Below, in pieces: positions 46,555 through 54,737 of a stretch of 64,000 nt of DNA. Both the position numbers and the translations under genes were made by a program. The notes under the pieces were generated by a model. That model was not told the origin of the DNA. It searched no databases and was given only the letters and a program-made list of their open reading frames with translations. Source of the stretch: JBBIQS01 sp037442205 (GTDB lineage Bacteria > Myxococcota > Myxococcia > Myxococcales > UBA5297); assembly GCA_037442205.1 (NCBI GenBank), contig JBBIQS010000042.1, positions 5,588 through 69,587 of the forward strand, given 5' to 3'. The stretch's first letter is position 1. Each line of letters opens with the position of its first letter.

Positions 46555-47409
46555 ATGGCTGCCTCTCCCGCGAAGGTCCCGATGAACTGGCACAAGCTGA
46601 TGTTCGTGCTGCCCAACCTCTTCACCGTCTCCTCGATCTTCTGCGGCTTCTACGCCATCTCGCTGTGCGCCGGCACCGCCGGGCCCAACGAGCTGTACAC
46701 CGCGGCCATCGCCATCTTCTTCGCCATGTTCTTCGACGGCTTCGACGGCCGGGTGGCGCGGCTGACCCGCACCCAGAGCGAGTTCGGGGTCGAGCTGGAC
46801 AGCCTGGCCGACGTGATCAGCTTCGGGGCCGCGCCGGCGCTGCTGGTCTACAAGTGGGCGCTGGCTCCGCTGGGCTTCGTGGGGCTGTTCCTGGCCTTCT
46901 CCTTCGCCACCTGCGGGGCGCTGCGGCTGGCCCGCTTCAACGTGATGGCCCACCGCAAGGTGCCCGGTTCGTCCAAGTTCTTCACCGGGCTGCCCATCCC
47001 GCTGGCGGCGGGGATGCTGATCAGCCTGATCATCGCCCACCACCACGCCGGGCTGGGAATGGTCCAGGCCAACGCCGCGGTGGCGGTGCTGGTCGGGGTC
47101 CTGGCCCTGTTGATGGTCTCCAACGTCCGCTACCGGACCTTCAAGGACGTGCGGCTGTCGCGGCGGTCGGCGATGGTGTTTCTGGTGCTGATCGGGGTCG
47201 GGGTGGTGGTGGCCACCCAGATGCGCCCCTCGTTCGTGCTGGTGGCCTACTTCTCGGCCTACCTCTTCATGGGGCTGGCGGAGGAGGTCATCTTCTTCAA
47301 GAAGCGGCGCGCCGAGGCGCTGGCGGCGCGCTCTGCCGCAGAGGAGTCCGAGGCCGAAGCGGCCGAGGAAGAGGACGAGGGGGAAGAAGAGGGCGAGGAG
47401 TACATCTAG
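46555..47409 (+). CDS. pssA: CDP-diacylglycerol-serine O-phosphatidyltransferase
   Basis: 284 residues. Makes phosphatidylserine at the inner membrane, the precursor of phosphatidylethanolamine. The CDP-alcohol phosphotransferase motif is complete: DGFDGRVARLTRTQSEFGVELDSLAD. About seven hydrophobic segments. A strongly acidic tail (EESEAEAAEEEDEGEEEGEE) follows residue 260 and is unusual. The start is placed at 46555; ATG 46582 (MNWHKLMF) with GAAGG upstream is a real alternative. No decarboxylase gene is adjacent. Confidence 0.92.
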   Translation: MAASPAKVPMNWHKLMFVLPNLFTVSSIFCGFYAISLCAGTAGPNELYTAAIAIFFAMFFDGFDGRVARLTRTQSEFGVELDSLADVISFGAAPALLVYKWALAPLGFVGLFLAFSFATCGALRLARFNVMAHRKVPGSSKFFTGLPIPLAAGMLISLIIAHHHAGLGMVQANAAVAVLVGVLALLMVSNVRYRTFKDVRLSRRSAMVFLVLIGVGVVVATQMRPSFVLVAYFSAYLFMGLAEEVIFFKKRRAEALAARSAAEESEAEAAEEEDEGEEEGEEYI

Positions 47410-47711
47410 GCCCTTCCGGCTCCGCGCTGGCCCCGGCATCGCCCGGCGGAGCCTGCCGCTGCCGTCCCGGCCGGCTGCCGGGGAATCATGCGGGCGCTGC
47501 GATGTTCTGTCGCCGGAGGGGCGCCAGAACCGCCGCGGCGCACGGGCTGTCGAAGGATCGGCTTTCTTGGGGGCGAGGAGCATTCCCCGCTGGCGGCGGG
47601 CACCTCTCCACCAGTAAACACTTCACACAAGCGGAAACGAATGAGGTTTCATTTCGCCGCGGGCCTTGGAAATGAATGCAGGAAGGCCGCGGACTGGGAG
47701 ACGCGCGACTG
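47410..47711. other. Intergenic region before lone receiver gene
   Basis: About 300 bp. An 8-bp inverted repeat GGCTCCGC / GCGGAGCC lies just after the pssA stop, without T-run. The rest shows no gene or clear promoter. Confidence 0.3.
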
Positions 47712-48095
47712 ATGGCATCGGGGTGCGAGATCCTGATCATCGAGGATGACTTCGACATCCGCGAAGTACTGATGGAAGTACTCGGGGACGAAGGCTTCGC
47801 GGTGGCCGGGGCTGCCAATGGCCGGGAGGGACTGAACCTCCTGAACGGCGGCGCGCGCCCGAAGATGATCCTGCTCGACCTGATGATGCCGGTGATGAAC
47901 GGCTGGCAGTTCGTCGAGGAGCAGAGGCGCGACGCCAGGCTGGCCAACTTGCCGGTGGTGGTGATCTCCGCCGGCAACAACCTGTCGCAGGTGGCCGGCG
48001 AGCTCGGGGCCAGCGCCTTCCTGAAGAAGCCGCTGGAGATCGAGCAGCTGTTGGAGCTGGTGCGCCGCTACGTCGGGGTCCCGGCCGCGGTCTGA
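47712..48095 (+). CDS. Single-domain receiver (CheY-like) protein
   Basis: 127 residues. Receiver residues are all present: acidic pocket IIEDDFD, phosphoacceptor Asp in MILLDLMMPVMNG, Ser in VVISAG, and Lys in FLKKPLE. No output domain, so it acts through protein contacts. The start at 47712 (MASGCEILIIEDD) fits the domain; ATG 47676 is possible and would add 12 residues. It converges with the oxidoreductase subunit gene and overlaps its 3' end by 28 bp. Confidence 0.92.
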   Translation: MASGCEILIIEDDFDIREVLMEVLGDEGFAVAGAANGREGLNLLNGGARPKMILLDLMMPVMNGWQFVEEQRRDARLANLPVVVISAGNNLSQVAGELGASAFLKKPLEIEQLLELVRRYVGVPAAV

Positions 48096-49204
48096 GGCGC
48101 CTGGGCCCGCTGGGCGCGCCGCACCTGCCACAGCATCCAGCCCACGGTGGCCAAGCCCGCCACCAGCAGCAGCGCGAAGGTGGCGATCACCGGCCACTGG
48201 GGCGAGACCTGCATCCGCGAGAAGTCGACCGCTCCGGCCAGGGTCGCCCGGCGCACCGCGTCGCGCAGCAGCACCATCCCCACCACCGCCCCTCCCGCCA
48301 GCCCCGCCCCCAGCGCCACCCGCCGCCCGGGCCGCGGCGCGGCGTGGGCGTTGAACAGCAGCCCGGCCCCGGCCGCCGCCAAGAGCAGCGACGCCAGCAG
48401 CGCGCCGGTGGCCAGCAGATCGCCGCCCAGCGCCAGCTTCCACTGCTGGCCCGGCTGCGACCACAGCAGCCAGCTGCCGATCAGCAGCTGGCCGGACAGG
48501 GAATGGGCGTAGCCGCGCGCCCCCAACCGCACCCAGGCCCGGCCGTGCTCGTCCTCGCCCCGGCCGACGGCCAGCGCCCCCAGCGCGGCGACCCACGCTC
48601 CGGAGAGGGCCACCGCCCCCATCAGCATGTGCAGGTAGCGCGGCAGCAGCGTGCCCTCGGCCAGGTGCAGCCAGGTGCCGGCGCGGTTGGCCTGGTACAT
48701 CTGCCAGTGGCGCTCGGGGTGGAGCATCAGCGTCATCTGGTTCACGTAGATGAAGGCGATGGCGGCGAAGGCCAGCCAGGCGATCGAGCCGACCGCGAAC
48801 GAGGCGCCCGGCCGGCGGTCGAGCTGGTAGTAGCGGAAGTAGTAGCCGTAGTAGCCGGCCACCAGCAGCCCCACCACCGACAGCCACGGCCAGGCCATGA
48901 GCACGCTGGCGCTGTAGAAGACCTGCCCGTAGAGCACCTGCAGGAACAACAGCGGCGCCACCCCGGAGGTGATCGCCGCCGCGGTGGACACCGGCAGCCA
49001 GCGGGCCAGCTTGTGGGCCAGCGCGCGCATCGGCTCGCTCTTGGCCGACTTGCGCATGGCGATCAGCGCCCACAGCCCGCCGCCGAGGGTGAAGCTCATC
49101 GGCACCACGTGCAGGACGAAGGTGAAGAGCAGCAGGAAGTAGAGCACGCCCACCGGCGCCGGCAGGGCGATGGGGTCGGCTGGGGCGATCACGGTCGGAT
49201 TCAC
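48068..49204 (-). CDS. CydA-like (CydA-prime type) integral membrane subunit
   Basis: 378 residues, about nine hydrophobic helices. The N-terminal helix VLHVVPMSFTLGGGL (H32) aligns with the CydA N-terminal haem-ligand helix (H19 in E. coli), and RYLHMLMGAVALSGAWVAALG (H192) with the CydA KFVHTVASGYVTGAMFILG segment (H186 in E. coli). The two Glu residues of CydA helix 3 are absent from the corresponding LMAWPWLSVVGLLVAGYYG stretch. It begins 4 nt inside the end of the cytochrome-c-bearing subunit gene (ATGA overlap), so both are made together. Likely an inner-membrane partner of that subunit in a cytochrome bd-superfamily oxidoreductase. Alignment by eye. Confidence 0.78.
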   Translation of the reverse strand: MNPTVIAPADPIALPAPVGVLYFLLLFTFVLHVVPMSFTLGGGLWALIAMRKSAKSEPMRALAHKLARWLPVSTAAAITSGVAPLLFLQVLYGQVFYSASVLMAWPWLSVVGLLVAGYYGYYFRYYQLDRRPGASFAVGSIAWLAFAAIAFIYVNQMTLMLHPERHWQMYQANRAGTWLHLAEGTLLPRYLHMLMGAVALSGAWVAALGALAVGRGEDEHGRAWVRLGARGYAHSLSGQLLIGSWLLWSQPGQQWKLALGGDLLATGALLASLLLAAAGAGLLFNAHAAPRPGRRVALGAGLAGGAVVGMVLLRDAVRRATLAGAVDFSRMQVSPQWPVIATFALLLVAGLATVGWMLWQVRRAQRAQAPQTAAGTPT

Positions 49205-50787
49205 GGCGCCTTGCCTCCTTCAGACGGGTCGTTGCCCAGCTGCGACAAGTAGTCGGCGAGGGATTTGCGCTCCTCGTCGTTGCCCTCGAAGGGCGGCATG
49301 GCCTCGTTGAGCTTGGGAAGCTGGCCGAGGTTCTCGTAGGCCTTGGCCGCGCTCCAGCCCTTGACTCGGGTGGCCATGCCGAGGGTCTGGCCGCTGCTCT
49401 TGAGCTCGTGGCAGGAGAGACAGTGCTGCTCGAGCAGCGCCGGGCCCGCAGCGACCTTGGCCGACGCCTCGAGCGGCGGCTCGGGCTCGACCTCGCCGTC
49501 GAGCGCCCCCAGCCAGCGGGCCAGCAGCAGCACCTCCTGCTCGTTGCCGGCGAAGGGCGGCATCTTGCCCCGACGCTTCTCCAGGGTGCGGATGGCCTGG
49601 GCGATGGCGGCCACCGGCCGACCGTCGACCTGCTTGCGCACGGCGTTGTGGCCGCTGACGCTGTGGCAGCTCTGGCAGGCGACGCGGAACAGCTCGGCGC
49701 CCTTCTGCGCGTCGGTGAGCGGGGCGGAGGCGCTCTCCCGCGGGCCCCAGGGATCGCTGGCCAGGATGCCGCGCTGGCGGGTCTGCTCCAGCTCCTCCGG
49801 AGTGAGCCCGGTCGAGTAGAGGTAGCCGCCGGAGGCGTTCCCGATCACGAACGGCTTGCGCAGGTTCTCGCGCAGGTACTCCGAGCCGCCGAGGCTGGCG
49901 AAGGCGAGCAGCATCAGCGCCGCGCCCATCGGCAGCGAGGCGACGCGCGGGAAGCGCTTGACCAGCAGCGCCATCAGCGCCAGCAGCGCGCCGTAGCCGG
50001 CGGTGGCGACGATGGTGATCTTGAGGAAGATCGGCGCCTTGGGGACCGCGCCCTCGAGGACCTGCATCGCCGGCGCCCCGGCCACCTTGAAGTAGAGCCA
50101 GGCCGCCAGCGGGCCGGCCAGGGTCGCCGGCAGCGCCCACAGCGCGCCGTAGCGCACCAGCCGGGTCCGCAGCTCAGGCGCCTCGCGCCAGGCGGTGGCC
50201 AGCACGTAGATCCCGGCGAACGCCAGGCAGGCCAGCACCCGCACCAGCAGCGAGGGGAGGTAGGTCGGGTTGAAGAAGCCGTCGAAGAAGGAGCGGGTGG
50301 TCAGCCAGTCGCCGGGGCTGAACATGAAGGCCAGGATGCCGTTGATCACCACCAGGCTCATCAGCGCCGCGGCAAAGTAGATCCAGCCGACGATGAGGTG
50401 GGTGCGCCGGTCGAGCACCTCCCAGGTGCTGGAGTAGATCAGCGCCGCGGCGATCTCCACCACGAAGAACACCCACTCGATGGCCCAGCCCCAGACGAAG
50501 ATGTGGATCAGCGCCGAGGTGGCGGTGGGGTGGACCAGCCCGATGGTGAACCAGATCCCGACCCCGCTCACCGCCCCGGCCACCAGGGTGGTCAGCGCGA
50601 AGAACCTGGTGTGTCCCTTGAGCCAGCCCAGCAGCCCGGCGTCGTCGCGGCGGCGGGCCAGATGCTCGGTGACCACCAGGAACAGGCCGCCGCCCACCGC
50701 GAAGTGGGAGATGAAGACGTGGAAGATGGCGACCAGGGCAATGAGCTGCCCGCCTCCCATCGCCAGCTGCCAGCTCGGGTAGTTCAT
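49201..50787 (-). CDS. CydA-like subunit fused to two c-type cytochrome domains (OR-C-like)
   Basis: 528 residues. Residues 1-330 align with CydA: FHVFISHFAVGGG (H23, H28), WAIEWVFFVVEIAAAL (E104 and E111; CydA has the E99/E107 pair), and HLIVGWIYFAAALMSLVVINGILAF (CydA ...ALWILVANGWM). The segment FNPTYLPSLLVRVLACLAFAG, which should hold the H186 ligand, has Arg instead. Residues 355-520 carry two haem-c sites, CQSCH (371-375) and CLSCH (456-460), with Met candidates in MPPF at 409 and 497. The quinol loop of classical CydA is not recognisable. Resembles the cytochrome-c-containing (OR-C) family of the cytochrome bd superfamily. Probably reduces O2 using electrons from c-type haem at the periplasm. 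Confidence 0.85.
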   Translation of the reverse strand: MNYPSWQLAMGGGQLIALVAIFHVFISHFAVGGGLFLVVTEHLARRRDDAGLLGWLKGHTRFFALTTLVAGAVSGVGIWFTIGLVHPTATSALIHIFVWGWAIEWVFFVVEIAAALIYSSTWEVLDRRTHLIVGWIYFAAALMSLVVINGILAFMFSPGDWLTTRSFFDGFFNPTYLPSLLVRVLACLAFAGIYVLATAWREAPELRTRLVRYGALWALPATLAGPLAAWLYFKVAGAPAMQVLEGAVPKAPIFLKITIVATAGYGALLALMALLVKRFPRVASLPMGAALMLLAFASLGGSEYLRENLRKPFVIGNASGGYLYSTGLTPEELEQTRQRGILASDPWGPRESASAPLTDAQKGAELFRVACQSCHSVSGHNAVRKQVDGRPVAAIAQAIRTLEKRRGKMPPFAGNEQEVLLLARWLGALDGEVEPEPPLEASAKVAAGPALLEQHCLSCHELKSSGQTLGMATRVKGWSAAKAYENLGQLPKLNEAMPPFEGNDEERKSLADYLSQLGNDPSEGGKAP

Positions 50788-50956
50788 GCGTGCGCCTCCG
50801 GCGGCCCCCCGCCCGCGAGCGCACGGTTGTTAACGCTGTAACGAATCGAGAGCAAAGCCTTTGTGCACGGCCGCCCAAAAGGCGGGAGGCGCGGGCAGCG
50901 ACCGCAGGGAGAGCGGACGGGCGGCGATGGCCCGAAAGCCGGCGAGAAGATCTTCG

Positions 50957-51676
50957 CTAGAACTCGAAGCCCAGGCCGAAGAGCCAGGCATTGCTCGACA
51001 GGTCGAGCCCGGGGCGTCCGAAGTTGTTGGCGCTCAGCCGCACGAACTGGGCGTGGAGGAAGACCGAATTGACGCCGAAGTCGCGGTCGAAGTCCTGGCC
51101 GATCACCGGGTCGAGGGCGTTGAGCTCGAGCGCCAGGCCGGCCGCCAGCTCATAGCCCCACTTGCCGCCCCAGCCCTTGCCGCCGCCGATCGAGGGGACG
51201 GCGCCGGTGCCGTTGGTCGACCACCAGATGGTGTTGGCCGGGCCGGCCTTGGCGAAGGGGACCAGCGGGATTCGCCAGTGCCGGGCCAGGTAGTCGAAGC
51301 GGTAGCTCGCCAGCAGCCGCAGCGGGACGATGCGCAGGGTGGTCTCGTCGGGGGCGAAGTCGGTGGAGTTGGCCACCTTGCCGTGCCCGTAGACCACTCC
51401 GTATCCGCCGGCCAGGCCGAGCGAGACCGAGCCGAAGCCCTGCCACAGCTCGTAGTCGAGCTCGCCCTCGAACAGCCACATCTTCTTGCTGCCGAAGACG
51501 TCCTGGTACGGAGTCCCGGTCAGCCCCGGCTCCTTGTCGACCGCGGGGAGGTACCGGCCGCCGTTGAACTCGAACACCCAGTTGCGCGGGCTCTCGGTAT
51601 AGGCGGCGGTGGTGGTGGCGCTTCCCTCGGTGGCGGCGGTCGCGGCCAGCACCAGCAGAGCGGCGAGCGAACTCAT
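50957..51676 (-). CDS. MXAN_2562-like outer-membrane beta-barrel protein
   Basis: 239 residues from ATG 51676 with GGGAGG upstream. Signal peptide (MSSLAALLVLAATAATEG). The mature part is barrel-like (WVFEFNGGRYLPAVDKEPG, FGSVSLGLAGGYGVVYGHG, GLALELNALDPVIG) and ends in Phe (AWLFGLGFEF). Its start overlaps the preceding MYXO-CTERM gene by 4 nt. In myxobacteria a MYXO-CTERM protein (MXAN_2561 family) is followed by a barrel protein (MXAN_2562 family), and this pair fits both sequence type and order. Function of the pair is not known to me. Confidence 0.8.
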   Translation of the reverse strand: MSSLAALLVLAATAATEGSATTTAAYTESPRNWVFEFNGGRYLPAVDKEPGLTGTPYQDVFGSKKMWLFEGELDYELWQGFGSVSLGLAGGYGVVYGHGKVANSTDFAPDETTLRIVPLRLLASYRFDYLARHWRIPLVPFAKAGPANTIWWSTNGTGAVPSIGGGKGWGGKWGYELAAGLALELNALDPVIGQDFDRDFGVNSVFLHAQFVRLSANNFGRPGLDLSSNAWLFGLGFEF

Positions 51677-52884
51677 GAGCGCCTCCCGCGGCGCAGCAGG
51701 CCCAGTCCCAAGGCCGCCAGCGCCGGGAGCAGCGCCGCGGCGCCGCCGGTCGTGCAGCCGAAGCCGCCCTTCTCCTGGCCGCCCTGGCACTGGTACTGCT
51801 GGAAGAAGTCGTTCACCGCCACCGGAGTCCCGAAGACCACGTTGGAAGGGGTGCTCTCGTTGTCGGCGGTGTCGATCGAGGTCAGGTAGAAGGCGTAGCG
51901 CTGGTTGTTGACGAGCCCGGTCACCGCGCCGGAGCGCGCCGCGGCGTTGCTGATCTCGAAGATCCCCGGGAAGTCGGCGGGATTGATCTGCGGTCCGGCG
52001 TCGATTCCTGCGTCCGTGCCCGCGTCGATTCCGGCGTCGCTCGGAGCAGGAGTCCCGGCATCGGTCACCGCCGGAGCAGCTGTCTCGATGCAGGTTCCAT
52101 TGCCTGCGTCGTCAAACTGGCAGGAGGCAACCAGGCCGGCGTCGGAAGCTGGCTGGCAGTCCAGGGGGCCCGTGCAGGTCCCTCCGGTCAGCGCCGAGCT
52201 GCTGGTGGACTTGCCGCAGCGATCGATCGTGGTCGGGGGAGGCGGACCGTCGGTACGGTAGTGGAACCGCCAGATCTTGGCGTCCTCGTCGGCGGTCCAG
52301 TTCAAATAGACCGTCCCCTCGCCGCCGGTCGTGTTGTCGGAGAGCGTCGGAGGATTGGGCGGCTTGCTGTCGTAGACGACGGAGATCGACGTCTTCTGGA
52401 AGCTCGCGGTTCCGGCGGAATTCACGATCTTGGAGGAGGTGCACACCAGCGTCGTGGTGGTCTCGTTCGGCGGACAGGTACTGCCGACTATCTGCTGCAG
52501 CCGGATGGTGATGGGGACGGGGGTGGTGGAAGCAGTGGTTTCCTGTTGCAGCACCACGACCTTGTCCCCGGCAGCCTTGATCGCGGCCGCGGTGTCGGGG
52601 CAGCTGCCGGTGTCCGAGAGAAAGACCGTGAACGTGCTGACCTGAAACGCGCCCGTGCCAGTGAGTCCCGAGGGGAAGTCCACCGTCACGCCGAAGGTGC
52701 GGTCGCTCTGGCAATCGGCCTGATTGAAGGTGACCGTGGCCTGGCCACTCGAGAGCTGGATCCGGCCCACGCCGGCTTGGACGGTGGTGGTGCCGGTGGT
52801 GCCGGTCTGCGCCGAGGACGTCCGCGGCACCGCCAGCAGCGCCGCGACGGCAAGGAAGGACAGGATCTTGGCTCGAGGGCTCAT
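51673..52884 (-). CDS. MXAN_2561-like MYXO-CTERM-anchored surface protein
   Basis: 403 residues from ATG 52884 (MSPRAKILSFLAVAALL); GTG 52926 is the alternative. Signal peptide to about residue 26. Two beta-sandwich-like regions (QADCQSDRTFGVTVDFP, PPNPPTLSDNTTGGEGTVYL) with a Trp-rich stretch (TADEDAKIWRFHYRTDG), then a linker of Asp-Ala-Gly repeats (DAGIDAGTDAGIDAG) and a C-terminal GFGCTTGG, hydrophobic helix and RRGRR tail. This is the MYXO-CTERM anchoring signal, used for attachment to the surface in myxobacteria. Co-translated with the barrel gene downstream. Confidence 0.88.
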   Translation of the reverse strand: MSPRAKILSFLAVAALLAVPRTSSAQTGTTGTTTVQAGVGRIQLSSGQATVTFNQADCQSDRTFGVTVDFPSGLTGTGAFQVSTFTVFLSDTGSCPDTAAAIKAAGDKVVVLQQETTASTTPVPITIRLQQIVGSTCPPNETTTTLVCTSSKIVNSAGTASFQKTSISVVYDSKPPNPPTLSDNTTGGEGTVYLNWTADEDAKIWRFHYRTDGPPPPTTIDRCGKSTSSSALTGGTCTGPLDCQPASDAGLVASCQFDDAGNGTCIETAAPAVTDAGTPAPSDAGIDAGTDAGIDAGPQINPADFPGIFEISNAAARSGAVTGLVNNQRYAFYLTSIDTADNESTPSNVVFGTPVAVNDFFQQYQCQGGQEKGGFGCTTGGAAALLPALAALGLGLLRRGRRS

Positions 52885-53085
52885 GAATTGACCGCGGCCT
52901 GGGAACGGAGGCGTGGAAAAAGTCACTGAACGCCAAGCAAGCCCCGAGCCAGGGTCCCGAGGGTACCTAACCCCTTGAATAGCAACGACTTGCTGCCCAG
53001 GTAAAGAGGGCTCCCCGGGGCCATTTTGGCAGCGTCCTGTGCGGGGGCTGACAATTTGGCAGAGATTCCCGGGATTTCTCTGGCT

Positions 53086-54558
53086 TCAGGCGGCGCCGAT
53101 CTCGACCGCGCGGGGCTGGAGCTCCTCGCGCAAGGCGGATTCGGTGTCGGGGTCGGGGATCAGGCGGGCGAGCGCGGCGCGGGAGACCACCACCGGGCCC
53201 TCCGAGGTCTTGAGCTTCAGCGCCTGGGCATCCGCCCAGAGCAGCGTCCCCTTGAGCTGGCCGCCCTCGCGCAGCACCGCGGTCAGCAGAATGGGCCGGG
53301 CGGGGACCGACAGCTGCCCGGAGGACTCCGCCAGGACCACGTCCAGCTGATCGAAGTCGAGCTTGGTCTGCTGGCGAGCGTCGAGGGCGGCCTGGAAGTC
53401 GCCGGCGCCCAGCGAATTGCGCCCGGCGCGCACCGCGGCGAGCGCTGCCTCGTTCGCCAGGTGCTCGAGCTCGGCGCCGGTCAGCCCCGGGCAGCGGGCC
53501 GCCACTTCCTCCAGGTTCACCCCCGCGTCGAGGGCCTTGTTGCGGGTGTGCAGCTTGAGCACCGCCAGCCGATCGGACTGGGAGAGCTCGGCCATCTTGA
53601 GGCGCAGATCGAAGCGGCCCGGGCGCAGCAGCGCCGGATCGAGCACGTCGGACCGGTTGGTGGCCGCGACCACGATTACCCGCTCCAGCGCGGCGAAGCC
53701 GTCCATGGCCACCAGCAGCTGGTTCAGGGCCTGCTCGCGCTCCTGGTGGATGAGCGAGGAGGACGCCGAGCCGCGCTTGCGGGCCACCGCGTCCAACTCG
53801 TCGATGAAGACGATGCACGGTGCCTGCTTGCGGGCGGTCTCGAACAGGTCGCGCACCCGGGCGGCGCCGACGCCGACGAAGAGCTCGACGAACTCCGAGC
53901 CGGAGGCGGTGAAGATCGGCACCTTGGCTTCGCCGGCCAGCGCCCGGGCCAGCAGAGTCTTGCCCAGGCCGGGCGCGCCCTCGAGCAAGACCCCGCGCGG
54001 CGGACGGGCCCCGGTGCTCTGCCAGCGCATGGGCTCGCGCAGGAAGCCGACCACGTCCCCGAGCCGCAGCTTGGCTTCCTCGTTGCCGCCCACGTCGGCG
54101 AAGGTGACCGGCGGCGGGGTCTTGATGAGCTTGGCGGTCGAGCGGCGCAGTAACCAGATGTTGCCGCCGCCCTGGGAACGCATTCGGCGCCAGTAGAAGA
54201 AGGCAAACAGGACGAGGAAGAGGACGACGAAGAACGGAAGGCCGTCGGAGATGAAGGCCCAGGGCCCCGGCCGGCTGTCGGAGGTCACCAGCGGCAGGTC
54301 GTAGTTGCCGAAGATGCTCTGCAGCTCGGAGCGATTGTAGCGGCCGATGTCGGCGGAGACGCTCTCGCCGGACTTCAGCCGTGCGACCAACCGATCGCCG
54401 TTGAGCGTCACCGACTCCACCTCTCCGTCGGAGGTGCGCTCGAAGACCTGATCGACCGAGACTCTTCTCGCCGAGGGGCCGGACAGGGCGGAGTAGGCCA
54501 CCGCGAACAGGACGACGAGGCCTACCCACACCAAGAGGACGCCGATCTTCTTCTTCAT
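53086..54558 (-). CDS. FtsH-like AAA protein lacking the M41 peptidase domain
   Basis: 490 residues from ATG 54558. Two N-terminal membrane helices (7-24 and about 107-124) flank a periplasmic FtsH-type domain. The AAA domain follows: Walker A GAPGLGKT (194-201), pore region SGSEFVELFVGVGAARVRDLF, Walker B CIVFIDE (248-254) and second region of homology AATNRSDVLDPALLRPGRFD. The lid CPGLTGAELEHLANEAALAAVRAG ends near 390. FtsH continues with the HEAGH zinc peptidase of about 200 residues; here only 90 residues remain (QLDVVLAESSGQLSVPARP...), rich in beta pattern and without HExxH. A membrane unfoldase or a regulator of true FtsH is likely. Confidence 0.87.
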   Translation of the reverse strand: MKKKIGVLLVWVGLVVLFAVAYSALSGPSARRVSVDQVFERTSDGEVESVTLNGDRLVARLKSGESVSADIGRYNRSELQSIFGNYDLPLVTSDSRPGPWAFISDGLPFFVVLFLVLFAFFYWRRMRSQGGGNIWLLRRSTAKLIKTPPPVTFADVGGNEEAKLRLGDVVGFLREPMRWQSTGARPPRGVLLEGAPGLGKTLLARALAGEAKVPIFTASGSEFVELFVGVGAARVRDLFETARKQAPCIVFIDELDAVARKRGSASSSLIHQEREQALNQLLVAMDGFAALERVIVVAATNRSDVLDPALLRPGRFDLRLKMAELSQSDRLAVLKLHTRNKALDAGVNLEEVAARCPGLTGAELEHLANEAALAAVRAGRNSLGAGDFQAALDARQQTKLDFDQLDVVLAESSGQLSVPARPILLTAVLREGGQLKGTLLWADAQALKLKTSEGPVVVSRAALARLIPDPDTESALREELQPRAVEIGAA

Positions 54559-54737
54559 GGACGATTCCCTGTGGCTGGACGAAAGGGGCCAGCATACAGG
54601 GACGGTGCGAAGCAAGCTCGGTTGCGGCGGCAGCGGCAGTTGATCGACCCTGGCGGCTCGAGGGCTGCAACCGGCGGCGCCCGCTCGCGTCCTCCCGAAG
54701 AACTGTCGCGTCCGAATTGCTGAATCGAGGTCCGTCG

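Noticed and set aside
53086..54558. Full FtsH protease
   Set aside because: No HExxH zinc site and a length about 120-160 residues shorter than FtsH.
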